A program made the position numbers and the translations under genes. Below are positions 1-12,147 of a DNA stretch of 64,000 nt, piece by piece. Source of the stretch: Viola odorata (lineage: Eukaryota; Streptophyta; Magnoliopsida; Malpighiales; Violaceae); contig OY829542.1 of assembly GCA_963691705.1 (NCBI GenBank), positions 21,128,579 through 21,192,578 on the forward strand, read 5' to 3'. Below the pieces are notes generated by a model, which was given only the letters and a program-made list of their open reading frames with translations, was not told the DNA's origin and ran no database searches. The stretch's first letter is position 1; every line of letters starts with the position of its first letter.

Positions 1-916
1 TATTTTTTGTTGAATGGTATGCCACGTCAATATTTTAAAATGTATATTAAAAATTTTAAAAATAGGAAAATAAACTCTTAAAAGATTTATAAAATCCAGA
101 AAAATAAAAAATAAAAAAATTTAAGTAAAAAAATATATTTTGAGAAAAAGAAAAATAATTCAAAAGTTTCAGAAAATAAGAGAATTTTAAAAAGCGGAAA
201 AAAATTAGAATGTACAAAATTATAGGAAACTCAAACCAGTAGGATTCTTTTTTAAAAAACACTTCAATCTTTTAAACAAACTCATTATCCTAAAAGAGAA
301 AGCCTAAAAATTGAGGTGTGAAATGGTGAAATTAGCATTTCTAGCCTCTATATGAAGTGAGTTTTTTCTTTTCAATGTTTTTTTCTTATGTTTTTCTATT
401 TTAAAATAATTTACTATAATTTTTCTTCACCTCTTAAAATAAAATACCTTACTTTTTCAACAAAAAAAAATTTGAATCAAACAACAACAAGAAGACTTTG
501 TGGCTTGGTTTATGATTTTTTTAATAATTAAATTCTTTTTTAAAAAAAAATCTATTAAAAACTATCAATACTTAAAATTACATTATTTTCCTAGACTTTT
601 TTCTTCTTTTCATATTTTTGAACTATTTTACTATTTTTTATTTTTTATCTTCTTTAAAAAAATTATCACTTTCATATCTTATTTTTCTTATTTTTGTTCT
701 TATTTTAAAATATTTTGATTTATTTTCCTTTTCTATAATTTAATTTTTTTTAGATTTTTTTCCTTACGTGGAATATGCCATGTCAAAAAAAAAAAAATAC
801 GTCACATTATTAAATAACGGTCATGTGTCAAAATTTTAATGTTATTGGTCGAAAGTAAATGACATTGTGGTAACATTGTTTAATGGTGAAAATATAGATG
901 GTAAATTTATTTGATG
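1..916. other. AT-rich intergenic DNA
   Basis: This stretch is very AT-rich with many homopolymer A and T runs. The short open frames in it are low-complexity (mostly Phe, Lys, Ile, Leu) and show no recognisable domain. I see no gene, promoter or repeat that I can support. Confidence 0.6.
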
Positions 917-1439
917 AAGGGTTGGCAATTTTCGCCTGCGGGTATGGATATCCGCTGTATACCCGCAATTGCGGGTGGGTATTACCCGCAGTTTGTGGAT
1001 ATTTTGCGTATAGATGCGGGTCTGGATAGTGCTTACCCGCTCCAATACCCGCAAAATACGGGTATGAATACCCGCAAAATTTATATACATATCATAAAAT
1101 TTGTAAACCTTAGTAAATCCCTTAGTCAAACACAAACCATAAATTAAAGTTTATATATCCACTAAAGTAATTTTTCAACTATTTTCCAATCCAAAGTATA
1201 ATACAAACCATAAATTTAAATGACTTCAAAAGGGTGTTTGAAAACATTAAACATGAAAATTTAAATTTTAAGAAATTTGTGGGTATTCGCGGGTATCCGC
1301 GGATAATTCGCGGGTACAATTTGTCTTCTCTTACCCGCTCCGCGCTTGTGCGGGTGCGGTTATGGATTACCCGCAAATTTGCGGGTGCGGGTATAGATAG
1401 TGCCTTACCCGCTCCATACCCGCTCCAGTGCCAACCCTT
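917..1439. mobile_element. hAT-like non-autonomous DNA transposon
   Basis: The segment begins AAGGGTTGGCA and ends with its reverse complement TGCCAACCCTT, giving 11-bp terminal inverted repeats. Both subterminal zones (about 935-1080 and 1275-1430) are packed with CGGGTA/TACCCG words in both orientations, a pattern typical of plant hAT-superfamily elements, where they are thought to be transposase binding sites. The middle is AT-rich and has no transposase. A hAT element should have an 8-bp target duplication; the flanks here do not match well, so the copy is old or the ends are slightly off. Confidence 0.6.
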
Positions 1440-2247
1440 GGTTGTTGAATTGGTTAATTTTAAAAATGAATGGCTAAATTATATTTCTTAATAAATGTCG
1501 GGTGTGTTAAGATGACTATTAAACGTTTTGATTATTATAAAAATAACATATGTATCCATGGTGAATAACGCCGATTTTTAAAACGCTGAAAAACAAATAT
1601 ATAATATTCTAATCGATTAACCTTTTCCTATATGAGAGGCTTGAGTATGAACTATAAGTTTTAATTTTTCCTGTTATAAATAAGTGTAATAAGTTTGGTT
1701 TCCGAGGAGAGGAGGAAGAAGCGGGAAGAACAACACAATTTAAGCAGATTAATGCCATTTCCCTACTAATTAGCTCTTTTTCTTTTTTTTTAATTAATTA
1801 ATTAAATTATAAATTCTAATAATATGACTACTTTTAATGACATGAATTATTAGCCTACATGCTGAATTAAGTTTATTTAAAAATTAAATTTATTTAAGAA
1901 TTTCTCGATGCTTCTAATTCGGAGTAAGGAATCTTACTTTTTCGAGTTAAAAAAAATGAATTTCGCTAAAAATATTTATTTGTTTATTTTATTTTACTAT
2001 ATTCATTAATTTATATTTTCAAGAAGGTGACTTTATCCTCAACATTACCTCTTTCTTTCTTTTTATTTTATTTGTTAATTTAATTTTTATCAAATATTTT
2101 AGTTGCACAAAAATATTTTTAAAATAAGTGTAATTTCTGGATAGTATTTCGAATGTAACATGAGTTTCTTATATTCGTTAGCAATTTTAAATAATAATAA
2201 TTTATTTAGGATAAAGATTTTTTTTTTTACTTTACTCTAGTATTCTA
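1440..2247. other. AT-rich intergenic DNA
   Basis: AT-rich sequence with no open frame or repeat that I can assign. Confidence 0.5.
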
Positions 2248-2507
2248 CTCTCTCTGTCCCTCAATAAATGTCTTCCTCGCATCCCAATATTCAATAGGGA
2301 ACGCATATCGAGGAGGCCAGATGAGGCACTATTTGACCCCCAAAAAATCCGATTTTTTTTTTGAACGTACGTTAATCCTTAACGTACTTCCCAGAAAAAA
2401 TTAGGGGCAAAATTGTCTCAAATAGTGAGTCTACCGGCCGTTTTAAGATACGTGCCGAAACAGTAAAAGCAAAAGCTAAAACGACATTTATTGAGGGACG
2501 GAGGGAG
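2248..2507 (+). mobile_element. Stowaway-like MITE, copy A
   Basis: A 260-bp element bounded by TA dinucleotides (2246-2247 and 2508-2509). Its ends read CTCTCTCTGTCCC and GGGACGGAGGGAG, the usual Stowaway-type CTCCCTCCGTCCC terminal repeat with some divergence at the left end. It has no coding capacity. It is the reverse complement of copy B at 2557-2808, and the two are separated by only 49 bp. Confidence 0.75.
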
Positions 2508-2556
2508 TAATTAATAAAAAAACACAAGATTGTTACTTTTTCGTGAATATTAAATA

Positions 2557-2808
2557 CTCCCTCCGGTCCGAAACAAACGTCGTTTTAGCATTTGCTTTTA
2601 CTGTTTCGGCACGTATCTTAAAACGGCCGGTAGATTCACTATTTGAGACAATTTTGCCCCAAATTTTTTCTGGGAAGTACGTTAACGTACGTTCACAAAA
2701 GATTTCGAATTTTTTTGGGTCAAATAGTACCTCATCCGGCCTCCTCGATATGCATTACCTACTGAATATTGGGATGCGAGGAAGTCAGATAAAGTGAACC
2801 AGAGGGAG
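2557..2808 (-). mobile_element. Stowaway-like MITE, copy B (inverted to copy A)
   Basis: A 252-bp element flanked by TA (2555-2556 and 2809-2810), starting CTCCCTCCGGTCCG and ending CAGAGGGAG. Throughout its length it is a diverged reverse complement of copy A; shared internal blocks include the ACGGCCGGTAGA region and the AACGTACGTT region. With copy A it forms a near-perfect long inverted repeat. Confidence 0.75.
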
Positions 2809-3669
2809 TATTAACCAAACATAAAAAAATAACATTATCAGGAAAGTAATTTTAGAGAAAAAAGTAGCATTTTGTGCCGAATTTTTTTTAATGAACAAAG
2901 ATAAGATTTAAATCTGAGTCAAATTCTTTACGGGTACTTTTGTTAGTTGACTGTGTGAAGCTTAAATATATCATGGGTCTGGCCCACTACTTGCATGCCC
3001 GTCCATCTGCCCGATGCTCTAATCGCCGTTGCCCGTGCGCCCAAATTCTGCCTCGACCCTCGTAAAACTCCAAAAGAGCAATTCTGAAAAATCTATCCGG
3101 AGCCGGTCGGGTCAGGGGTGTGGTGGGCTGGGCTGGGCACTTTTTTCCTGATTAGTAGCACACGTCTCAAGGAGATTTCTGATGACGGGGCATTACCGTA
3201 GTGGTCCACGTCACTTATTCCCATAAGTGGTGATAAATAAATTGGAAATTGGTTGTAGCAAAAACAGACACCAAAAACTATTCCTGGGATAAGGAACCAG
3301 CAGTGCATGACGTTCTCAATTATTTTTTATTTAAAAAATCCTAAAAAACCTTTTGTTTTTTTATCATACAGGTGTGAACACAATTGCAAGAAAGTATATT
3401 CTTTCATTTTTTCTATATTTTTGTTTTTTTGTGGAATTTCCTAAATAAATAAATAAAAGGTTTGTAATTCTACTAAAAAGTAAAAAGTATTATTTCCATA
3501 TTATTACGGGTATTATAATTTAATTATAATTTGTGACAAGAATAAGATATCATATAATTGTTCTAAAAAGAATAAGATAATCCTACTAATTATTAACTAC
3601 AAAAATACAAAGTATACGTGTGTCAACGAGCATTAAAAAATAAAATAAAAAATAGTAAAACTAACTCCA

Positions 3670-3992
3670 CGTATGCATTTAATATCTAAATCACACCCCA
3701 CGTTTTCGTCAATTTTGTCAAAACAATCATAATTTTAAAATTGTCTTAAAATTTATTTGGTCACTCTTTAAATAGCGAGTTATCGTTTTACTTTTTGAGT
3801 TTGATTTTTTTGTTGATATTTGCACACAAAAGAGAGAAAAAATTCACAAAATTCCTACGTTAACAATTGTTAAAACCAATTTTAAGACAATTTTAAAATT
3901 AGAATACTCTTTAACAAAATTGAAAAATACTGATGTCAAATTGAACAAAAATAATACGTGGGTGTGATTTAGATATTGCGTAGAAAACGTAA
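3670..3992. repeat. Inverted repeat (fold-back), unclassified
   Basis: About 3670-3765 and 3866-3992 are diverged reverse complements. Both contain a block reading AATATCTAAATCACACC on one strand, followed by an AATTTTAAAATTGTCTTAAAA block. The arms enclose about 100 bp. Clear terminal motifs and a target duplication are not visible, so I call it a decayed MITE only by inference. Confidence 0.5.
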
Positions 3993-4075
3993 AATGATGA
4001 AATTGATTCATCGTTAATAACACCACAAATGGATAGACAAATGGAGAGTCCCAGAATTTCATTAACATGTGCTTA

Positions 4076-5963
4076 GAGTCTGTTTGGCGTTCCGGTTCGG
4101 TGGAAAAAAGTTGATTGGAAAAAAGTTGAGTGGAAAAAAGTCAGTTTCTGACTTTTTCAGAACAGAGTTTGCTGTTTGGTAAAATGTTTGTTAAAAGTTG
4201 TGTGGAGAAACCAGAATTTGTTTTTGGTGTTTGGTAAAAACTGTTTTAAAACTATGGTTGGAATGTAAAATGACCATAAAGTGCATAATTCATTTTAAGT
4301 GTTAGAATTAATTTTTTTAGTATCTTTATATATGTTTTTAATCAATTTATTTATAATCTAACATCTACCACCTAATATTTATCTAATATCATAAATAAAT
4401 TAAACTTATTAATACCATAACAAATATAAGTTATTAATACCATGGTTTAAAGCATCATATTAAATTTTTTGCAAACTCTATATAGATATTTTTAATCAAT
4501 ATATTTCTGTAAGTAAATAATTAATATTTTATTTATAATTAAAAATTATGCTACAATTTTGTTCCAACAACATTTTTGAGTTAGGGACCCCGTGGTGCCA
4601 TAAACCGTTATTTCTAAAGTACATGTTTGACTTATACACTTTTAATCAATTTAAAGTTAAAGTTTATGTAATTTATTTTCTACTTTTAATAATATTTATT
4701 TTCATTAATAATTTATCCAAACTAATAGAATAATTTAGTGTGATTAATTTGCGGTAATTTATAATAGGTTAAAAAATATTAATGTTTCATTATTAATTGT
4801 TGAAAAGAGTAACTTGACCTTACATTTTGTAAATATTAGTTAAAATTGCTAAATAATAAAAAAACTAAAAGAAATTATATTTTACATTTTTATATTTATA
4901 TTTCGTATCATTTCTTTTATTATATTTTATTTCACATTTCGGTATTTTTCGTTCGAGTTTTAACAGTTTTGAGCAAGATTTCTCGTCCCAATTAGTTCGA
5001 ACCGAATAAATAAATAAATAACTCTAATTTACCACTGTGCCATTATAATTAATTTGGTACAAGCACTGTTCACCTTCTTCCTCTGCCTCTCCTCCGCCAT
5101 AATCCAATTAATCCAATCCCAATTAATCCAATCCAATCCAATTTCAATCCCAATTTCCTCACATCTCCCTCAATCTCCGATTCACCACAGCCACCCACCA
5201 CCCACCACCGCCGCACCTCCACAATACCATCACCATCACAATCGCCTCATCCATCAAAACCATAAGAGAAGGAGAACGTGTCGCCATGGAGAAAAAAAAG
5301 CCATAAAAATTAAATTAAACCAACCAGCAAACATCCATTAAATCCAGCCAAAAAATACCAATTAAATCAAAATTAAGCAAATCAAAATCGTGAGAGCGTG
5401 AGATTGAGGGTCGGCGCCGCCGTGAGAGGAAGAAGAAGGATTATAGGGTAAAAAAACGAAATTGGGGGTTAGGGATTCGAAATTGGGGGTTTTTGATTTG
5501 AGAGTGATTTTACGGATGGATTTCGAAATAAATTGTTGGGTTTTGTTTGAATGGATGTAGGTAATGTTTGGTCAAATTTTGAGAGAATTCGGAGAAGATT
5601 TGAGTGGAATAGGTTTGAGGAAAATTGATTTTGGAGAGGTCTGGTCGGGTTTGAGGAGAGAGAGATTTGATGCAAAAACTGAGGAAGAAGAAGAAAAAAC
5701 GGACGCGATGAAATAAATACCGAGGGGTATTTTTGGATTTATGAAAGTTTCATTAACCTTAGCCTCGATTCCGTGTTTTGGCCAAACCATTGGTTTGAGC
5801 CCCTGCAGCTTGGGAAAGCAGTGACTTTTGAGCTGTTTTCTTTGGTGTTTTAAACCAACTTCTTTAGAAGTTGGTAAACCAAAAGAGTTACCAAATACTT
5901 TTTCTGGCATTCTAGTTTTGGTAACCAACTTTCTGGTACCAAACCAGAATGTCAAACAGGCAC
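4076..5963. mobile_element. PIF/Harbinger-like non-autonomous element
   Basis: The left end begins GAGTCTGTTTGGCGTTC and the right end, read on the other strand, GTGCCTGTTTGACATTC. Both are flanked by TTA (4073-4075 and 5964-5966), the 3-bp target duplication expected for PIF/Harbinger elements. Subterminal zones on both sides are rich in TTTGGT words. The centre (about 5050-5700) is different in composition, with repeated AATCCAATCC runs and a GC-rich stretch near 5410. No transposase is visible. The end lies about 375 bp before the catalase start codon. An unrelated pair of smaller elements cannot be excluded. Confidence 0.5.
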
Positions 5964-6254
5964 TTAGTGAATTTGTGGTGGAAAGTTTTAAATTTTAGCC
6001 TTCTTTTTTCTATAACTTTCTATTTCTTTTTATTTTATTACAGTATGTTTTAACAAAGTGATAAATAAATATAAAATAAAAAAGAGGAAAAAAAGAAGTT
6101 TGGAAATAAAAATTAGATAAATTAATAATAATATAAAAAGTAAAAAAAAAATAGTTGGTTGCTCTATCATGATCAACTGGATAACGATCAGCAGGATGAA
6201 GTTACCCAGAATTAATTGAGTGATGTGTGCGAGCCACAAGAAACGAAGCGGCTT

Positions 6255-6262
6255 TATAAATA
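6255..6262 (+). promoter_or_regulatory. Probable TATA box of the catalase gene
   Basis: TATAAATA lies 79 bp upstream of the catalase ATG, the spacing expected for a core promoter with a leader of about 50 bp. It is the only good TATA motif close to the start codon. Confidence 0.6.
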
Positions 6263-6340
6263 AATTCCCACAAATGCACCTTTCTTGCTTTGTTCGCTAA
6301 ACTCCCAAAAACCATCTCCTCTTCTCCTTCTCCTTCCGCC

Positions 6341-9300
6341 ATGGATCCCTACAAGGTACTTCTTCTTCTTCCCTTTTGATTGTGTGTATGTTGATCCTCT
6401 TGTTGTTGTTGTTGATGGTGTTATTGTTGATGTTGCAGCACCGCCCATCAACTGCGTTCAATTCCCCGTTCTTCACTACAAATTCCGGCGCTCCAGTCTG
6501 GAACAATAACTCTTCTCTCACCGTTGGATCTAGAGGTAACTATGGATATTATTATCAGCTGGAGAGGAGGATTCTCTTCTTGTTTTTTTCCTGCTCTTGT
6601 CTAGATTATGATTGCGAATTGATGCGTGAAGAGCATGGAGTGGTTTCTAAGTGTTATTGTTTTGCTTTCGGTCAAATGATTTCACTGCATTGTATCTTAT
6701 TGTCGTAGCTTAGAGATTTGTATCTTCACCTTTCCTTTGAGTGTTATTGGTACTTCTTTAGTGACTTTGACTGCTTTTTGAATGGAAATGGATGAGTGGA
6801 GCATGGAGTGGTTTCTAGGTGTGATAAATTTTGTTTTGGATAGGAACAGTATAACTTTGTTGTATTTCTATTACAGGTATCTTTGGATGGTTAAGTTCTG
6901 TAGCTTGGGGATTGGTGCTTTACCTAAACATTTCATAGAGATAATATATACATACATATAATAATATCTATTTGGTGTATATTCGTAGAGCTGGAGTTTT
7001 GAGTGGCGCCGTTTCTTTTTCCCTTTATCTTCCACAGGTCCAATCCTCCTTGAGGATTATCATCTAGTCGAGAAGCTTGCCAACTTCGACAGGGAGAGGA
7101 TTCCAGAGCGTGTAGTCCATGCTAGGGGAGCAAGTGCCAAGGGTTTCTTTGAGGTTACCCATGACATTTCTAATCTTTCATGCGCTGATTTCCTTCGGGC
7201 TCCTGGTGTTCAGACCCCTGTCATTGTCCGTTTCTCCACAGTCATCCATGAGCGTGGAAGCCCTGAAACCTTGAGGGATCCTCGAGGTTTCGCTGTGAAG
7301 TTTTACACCAGAGAGGTGAGGGCTAATTTTACTTATTTCCATTATATTGTTGTCATATGCTGTGGAGGGCTTTAAATGTTTGAGCTGTTGCTTGTGATGG
7401 ATATGATGGATATGTTTAGCAGTGAACAACCTTTGTCTGTTTTTTCTTTTAATCAGTATGATAACTGGAGATTGGTTTCTATGATAAATGTTTCATCTGC
7501 ACATTTAAAAGGAATCATTTTTTTCTTTTGTCTCCTTTCTTCATTTTGTTCCATATGCTTATCCTTTGTTGTAGAGTGACATGCTGTCTTGCAAAGTATG
7601 AAGGTTTTCCATTTGTATATATATTATACCATTACATTCACTGCATGAGTCTTTGAGAGGTTAAGTTGCCAAATTACACATCACATCTTCTTTTTGTCTT
7701 TCAACTCAGGGTAACTTTGATCTTGTGGGAAACAATTTCCCTGTCTTTTTCATCCGTGATGGAATGAAATTCCCAGACATGGTTCATGCTCTTAAGCCCA
7801 ACCCTAAGTCTCACATCCAGGAGAATTGGAGGATTGTTGATTTTTTCTCCCACCACCCTGAAAGTTGTAACATGTTCACTTTCCTTTTTGATGATATTGG
7901 TATTCCACAAGACTATAGACACATGGACGGTTCTGGTGTTAACACCTACATGCTGGTCAACAAGGCTGGGAAAGCGCACTATGTCAAGTTTCACTGGAGG
8001 CCTACTTGTGGTGTTAAGTCTTTGTTGGAGGATGAGGCAATTAAGGTTGGAGGAGCTAATCACAGCCATGCCACTCAGGATCTGTATGACTCAATTGCAG
8101 CTGGCAACTATCCAGAGTGGAAGCTTTTCATCCAGATAATTGATCCTGATCATGAAGACAGATTTGATTTTGACCCACTTGATGTGACCAAGACCTGGCC
8201 TGAGGATATCATACCACTACAGCCGGTTGGTCGCATGGTTTTGAACAAGAACATTGATAATTTCTTCGCTGAAAATGAGCAGCTTGCATTCTGCCCTGCT
8301 ATTGTGGTTCCTGGTATTTACTACTCAGATGACAAGTTACTCCAGACTAGGATCTTTTCCTATTCTGATACACAGAGACACCGTCTTGGACCAAACTATC
8401 TGCAACTCCCTGTTAATGCTCCCAAGTGCACCCATCACAACAATCACCATGAAGGTTTCATGAATTTCATGCACAGGGATGAGGAGGTACCTGACTCTCT
8501 CTGCTTTGCACATCATCTCTGTAATGCAAATTTGCTGAGACTTCATTTGATCAAACTATAGATTCTTTTGGCCACACCTTAAAAAGGCTTTACACCAAAT
8601 AACCTTAATTATATTTATTGGTGGTAAGAAAAGGAAACAGTGGCTTCTTTAGGTGACATTATGTTGTTCTGCTGTTACTTTCTGTTTCTCTTCTGACTGG
8701 GCACTATTTTTTCAGGTCAATTACTTTCCATCAAGGTTTGATCCTGTTCGCCATGCTGAGAAGTACCCAATTGCTCCTCCTCTGTGCACTGGAAGGCGTG
8801 AAAGGGTTAGTTTATTGATGTCTTCCTTTTCTCTGTCTGCTTCTGTTAAAATTGCGTCATTCTATCCATATTGTTAAATGATGACTAGAAATTCCTTACT
8901 CATATGTAATGTGTATTTCTAAAGAGTGGGTTATGTTCTTAATTATAAGCGTCAGAAGTAGTAGTGTTGGGATGCTCTGTTGGAGTCAGCCGAGGTGTTA
9001 GTGAATAGTGGTATTATTTGTCTGTTGACAAAGGAGCTCCTAAATTCTATTATTGTTGGTTAATGCAGTGCATCATTGAGAAGGAGAACAATTTCAAGGA
9101 ACCTGGAGAGAGATACCGATCATGGGCACCAGACAGGTAAACCTGTTGTTTTGCTTTTGTTAAATTTCATGTGATTGATTGTATGGAGTGTAATACTGGT
9201 TTCCTTGCTCTTTTTCTTTTCTTACCTATTGTTCCAGGCAAGAACGATTTCTTTGCCGATGGGTTGATACATTGTCTGACCCACGCGTTACACATGAGAT

Positions 9301-9512
9301 CCGCAGCATCTGGGTCTCATACTGGTCTCAGGTTAGATCTCTTCTGTTCTTAACATGACAATCATAGCAGTTCTAAATGGGCATGTTTGTTAAATTGTGT
9401 CTGCTTGTTTCTCTAACCTGTTCTTTGTGGCTTCCTATCTTTTGTTACGCAGTGTGACAAACCTCTTGGTCAGAAGCTAGCATCTCGTCTCAATGTAAGG
9501 CCAAGCATTTGA
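6341..9512 (+). CDS. CAT: Peroxisomal catalase, 8 coding exons, intact
   Basis: Heme catalase that converts hydrogen peroxide to water and oxygen in peroxisomes. Exons: 6341-6355, 6439-6535, 7038-7315, 7710-8486, 8716-8805, 9069-9136, 9238-9331, 9453-9512. All introns are GT-AG, and the exons total 1479 nt, encoding 492 residues, the usual plant length. Catalytic His65 lies in ERVVHARG, Asn138 in VGNNF, and the heme-ligating Tyr348 in [14 protein letters not shown]. The C-terminus ([13 protein letters not shown]) is the plant catalase type, with the internal QKL-like peroxisomal import signal. The first coding exon is only five codons (MDPYK), and the next continues HRPST. The ATG sits in a good context (CCGCCATGG) behind a TATA box at 6255. 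No break is seen. I cannot say which catalase isoform class it belongs to. Confidence 0.97.
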
Positions 9513-11340
9513 AGAAGCATACAAAAGATGTTTCGAGTCGCAGAGATTTGAGTAAAGGCGGAGAAGGGATGCATTTTGGGATTGCGCGAAAAATCAATGT
9601 TCATCTTTCATTGCTGTGCCATGTCATGTCATGATAATACTAAACAAACTTGCTGTCATAATACTAAACGTACTTTGCTATGTCTTGTACGTGTGACCCT
9701 TAAATCTTGATGTTGTCATCCAATAATGTAAGTTGTACGATTCGTCATCTGTACTAATACTATTGATGTTGTGGTTAGCTGGATTTGCGCGTGTAATGTG
9801 TTAAACAAAATGGCATGAAAAAGTATGATTAGGAAGGACTAATCTTGATGAAGGGAACAAGTGGTATCATAGATTTATGCGAAAAATTAATTTGAAATCT
9901 TGAACTTGGTGGTCCTGGAGATCTTTTTGGCAAGTTTGATGTTGACGCAAGCAATTCGTCTGTAAAGTTCTGCTCTCACGTTCGTACTTATCAAGTATTT
10001 CTGTGACGATAGCGACGCTAGAATACAATTATATTCGCATTAGATGGGGAAAAAATTCCGCATCAGATCGATCTGCATTTTGGCGAAGCTTAATGGAACG
10101 TGATATGGTGGTGTGTTAGTAGGATGGTAATCAGCTGGTGGAATCAAAACCCATGCTAAATCTAGTCAAAAGATTCTCTCTTAATTGTTCCTTTCGCCCT
10201 TTTGTCAGACAGGGAAAGAGGTAATGGGCATTTAAATATTCTTTTCCCAAAATATGTAAATATTTTAAGTCTCCGATTCCCACTTTCTTACCACAGTTAA
10301 TATTCGAAAAGAATGCACATGAGATTGTAGTTCAATTCAGATTATAAAAGAAATTATAATTCAATTGATTAGTACATATTGTTTTTATAATGTAGGTTTT
10401 GAATTGAATTCGATCCCACAATAATAATTAATAATTAACCAATTGTTTTTATAAGAAAATATCTCCGAAAAGAATAAGAATTGACCGGTTTTAAGCAGAA
10501 GAAGTTCGTAGAAGAAAGAAAAAAAAAGCCTAAAATTTGGAGGCCTACTTGGCGTCACTCTAGTCTAGACAATAGACGTGCACAAGTAGTAGATATTTTA
10601 GTCCGTACATTTTTTCTTTTTTCACCATGCAAATAAATATTTTTAAATAAATAAAAATGCAAATGGTTGTATTTCCATTTTTTCATTAATTTGATCTATA
10701 ATTTGGTAAAAATATATGAAATTTAATCTTTTTTAATTAATGTATTTATTAACCCATTCTCGTTTATCATTTATTTCTATCTTTTCGAGTTATTTCTGAC
10801 CGAGATAATAATTGTATCACAATTATAATATTTTCTACTGTATTTTTTAGTTACTTTGCCACCTGTTGGTATATGCAATTTTTCATAATTAAATATTCAA
10901 GCAGCTTCAAGATCATCTATGGGTGGTAGAAAAAACATTAAAAAAATTAAGGATGTTTATCATTAAAAATCAATTTGAAGCTGATGTCAGATGCAAATAA
11001 ATGGATTCAAATAACTTAAAAGAGAAGAAAAAAATCAAAAATCATACCAAAAATAAAATAAAATAAAAAATAGAAAACCGTAGTTAAACTTAAACAAGTT
11101 GACTTCTTACTTCTTAGAGCAATTCTTTTTATTGATTTATTTATTTATTTTTATTCAATAAAAAAATGAACAGCGTAGAGGGAGGAAGGAAGAGTTCAGC
11201 GGCCGAGAAATGATGAGTTGTACTTGTATGAGGTGGGGACAGTATCTTTTGTAACATAAATATTCTTTGGAATCATAAGAGGGAAAAAAAGAAATATTCC
11301 AACACAACAATTTTCAATATATTACTAAGAACATCAAAGA
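9513..11340. other. Catalase 3' UTR and intergenic DNA
   Basis: The first 200-250 bp after the stop are probably the catalase 3' UTR; an AATAAT-type signal lies near 9721. The rest is AT-rich with no gene or repeat that I recognise. Confidence 0.5.
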
Positions 11341-12147
11341 AATTGATAATTAGTAAGAACAAAGTTGGAGTTTTGTTCACTCTCTCTTTCTTGTGCAGCT
11401 GATCTCAAAAACGAACGGAAAGCTAGAATCTTTTTTCTTCCTCCAAGAGAGGTATTAATATTATGTACAGTATTAATGAATTATTAATACCAATAATACC
11501 AATAATAGTAGTTATAAGGAAGAAAACTAGGAAAAGTATCCGTTGAGAGGTATATTCAAGAATCTTGGGCAAGTGAGCTACTTTTCCTCTTCTTTAGCCT
11601 GTTTCCTGTATTGGGTCATGCTCTGTATTTTGGTTTGGATTATGAAGAAGTAATATTGGTAGGAAAGACTTTCTTTTTCTTCTCTTTTTAATGTGTTTTA
11701 CTGTTTTTGGATTATGAAGAATCTTTTACATCTGTGGAAAGTGGAAAGTGGGTTAGAATGTGATGAGAAGTTCAATGGATGTGGTGGTTTTCAAATTAGA
11801 GTGGTGTGTTCTTTAATTGACTTCACTGTATGGTTGATTTCTGCTGGTTACCATATCTGTAAAAAGGAAAGCTAAAAAGGAAAGCAGACGCCTTTCTTGA
11901 ATTGACTTTTTTCTCCCCATCTTTGTGTTTCATGTTCTTAAATTTATCAGTGGCATGCCTAACTTGATGTACTCTTTAAAACATGTATTGATTCTATCTG
12001 GGTTGCTTTTGTTTTCACCATTTCTGAACTATTTGTACAGGTTAGGATTTGAAGTGTACTGTGAGGCTTGATCTCTCCTGGCAATCTTGCAGGAAGTGGA
12101 GGCTTCTGTAATTCTCGTAGTTGGTGTTTCTTTGAGGAAAGTTTACG
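11341..12147 (+). other. NLP gene 5' leader with leader intron
   Basis: The DNA between a probable transcription start near 11.35 kb and the NLP start codon has the composition of a leader with an intron. Acceptor-like sites precede 12041 (TTTGTACAG) and 12093 (ATCTTGCAG). A donor is likely near 11450-11580 but is not fixed. A short upstream open frame of 27 codons starts at 11463 (MYSINELL...) and could lie in the leader or in the intron. Confidence 0.4.

Noticed and set aside
842..1491. Overlapping open frames on both strands (78-97 residues) near 1 kb.
   Set aside because: They arise from GC-rich subterminal repeats of a hAT-like element and have no domain.
5054..5341. A 95-residue Pro/His/Ser-rich frame in the PIF-like element.
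   Set aside because: Low-complexity translation of AATCCAATCC and CCACCACC repeats, without splice or domain support.
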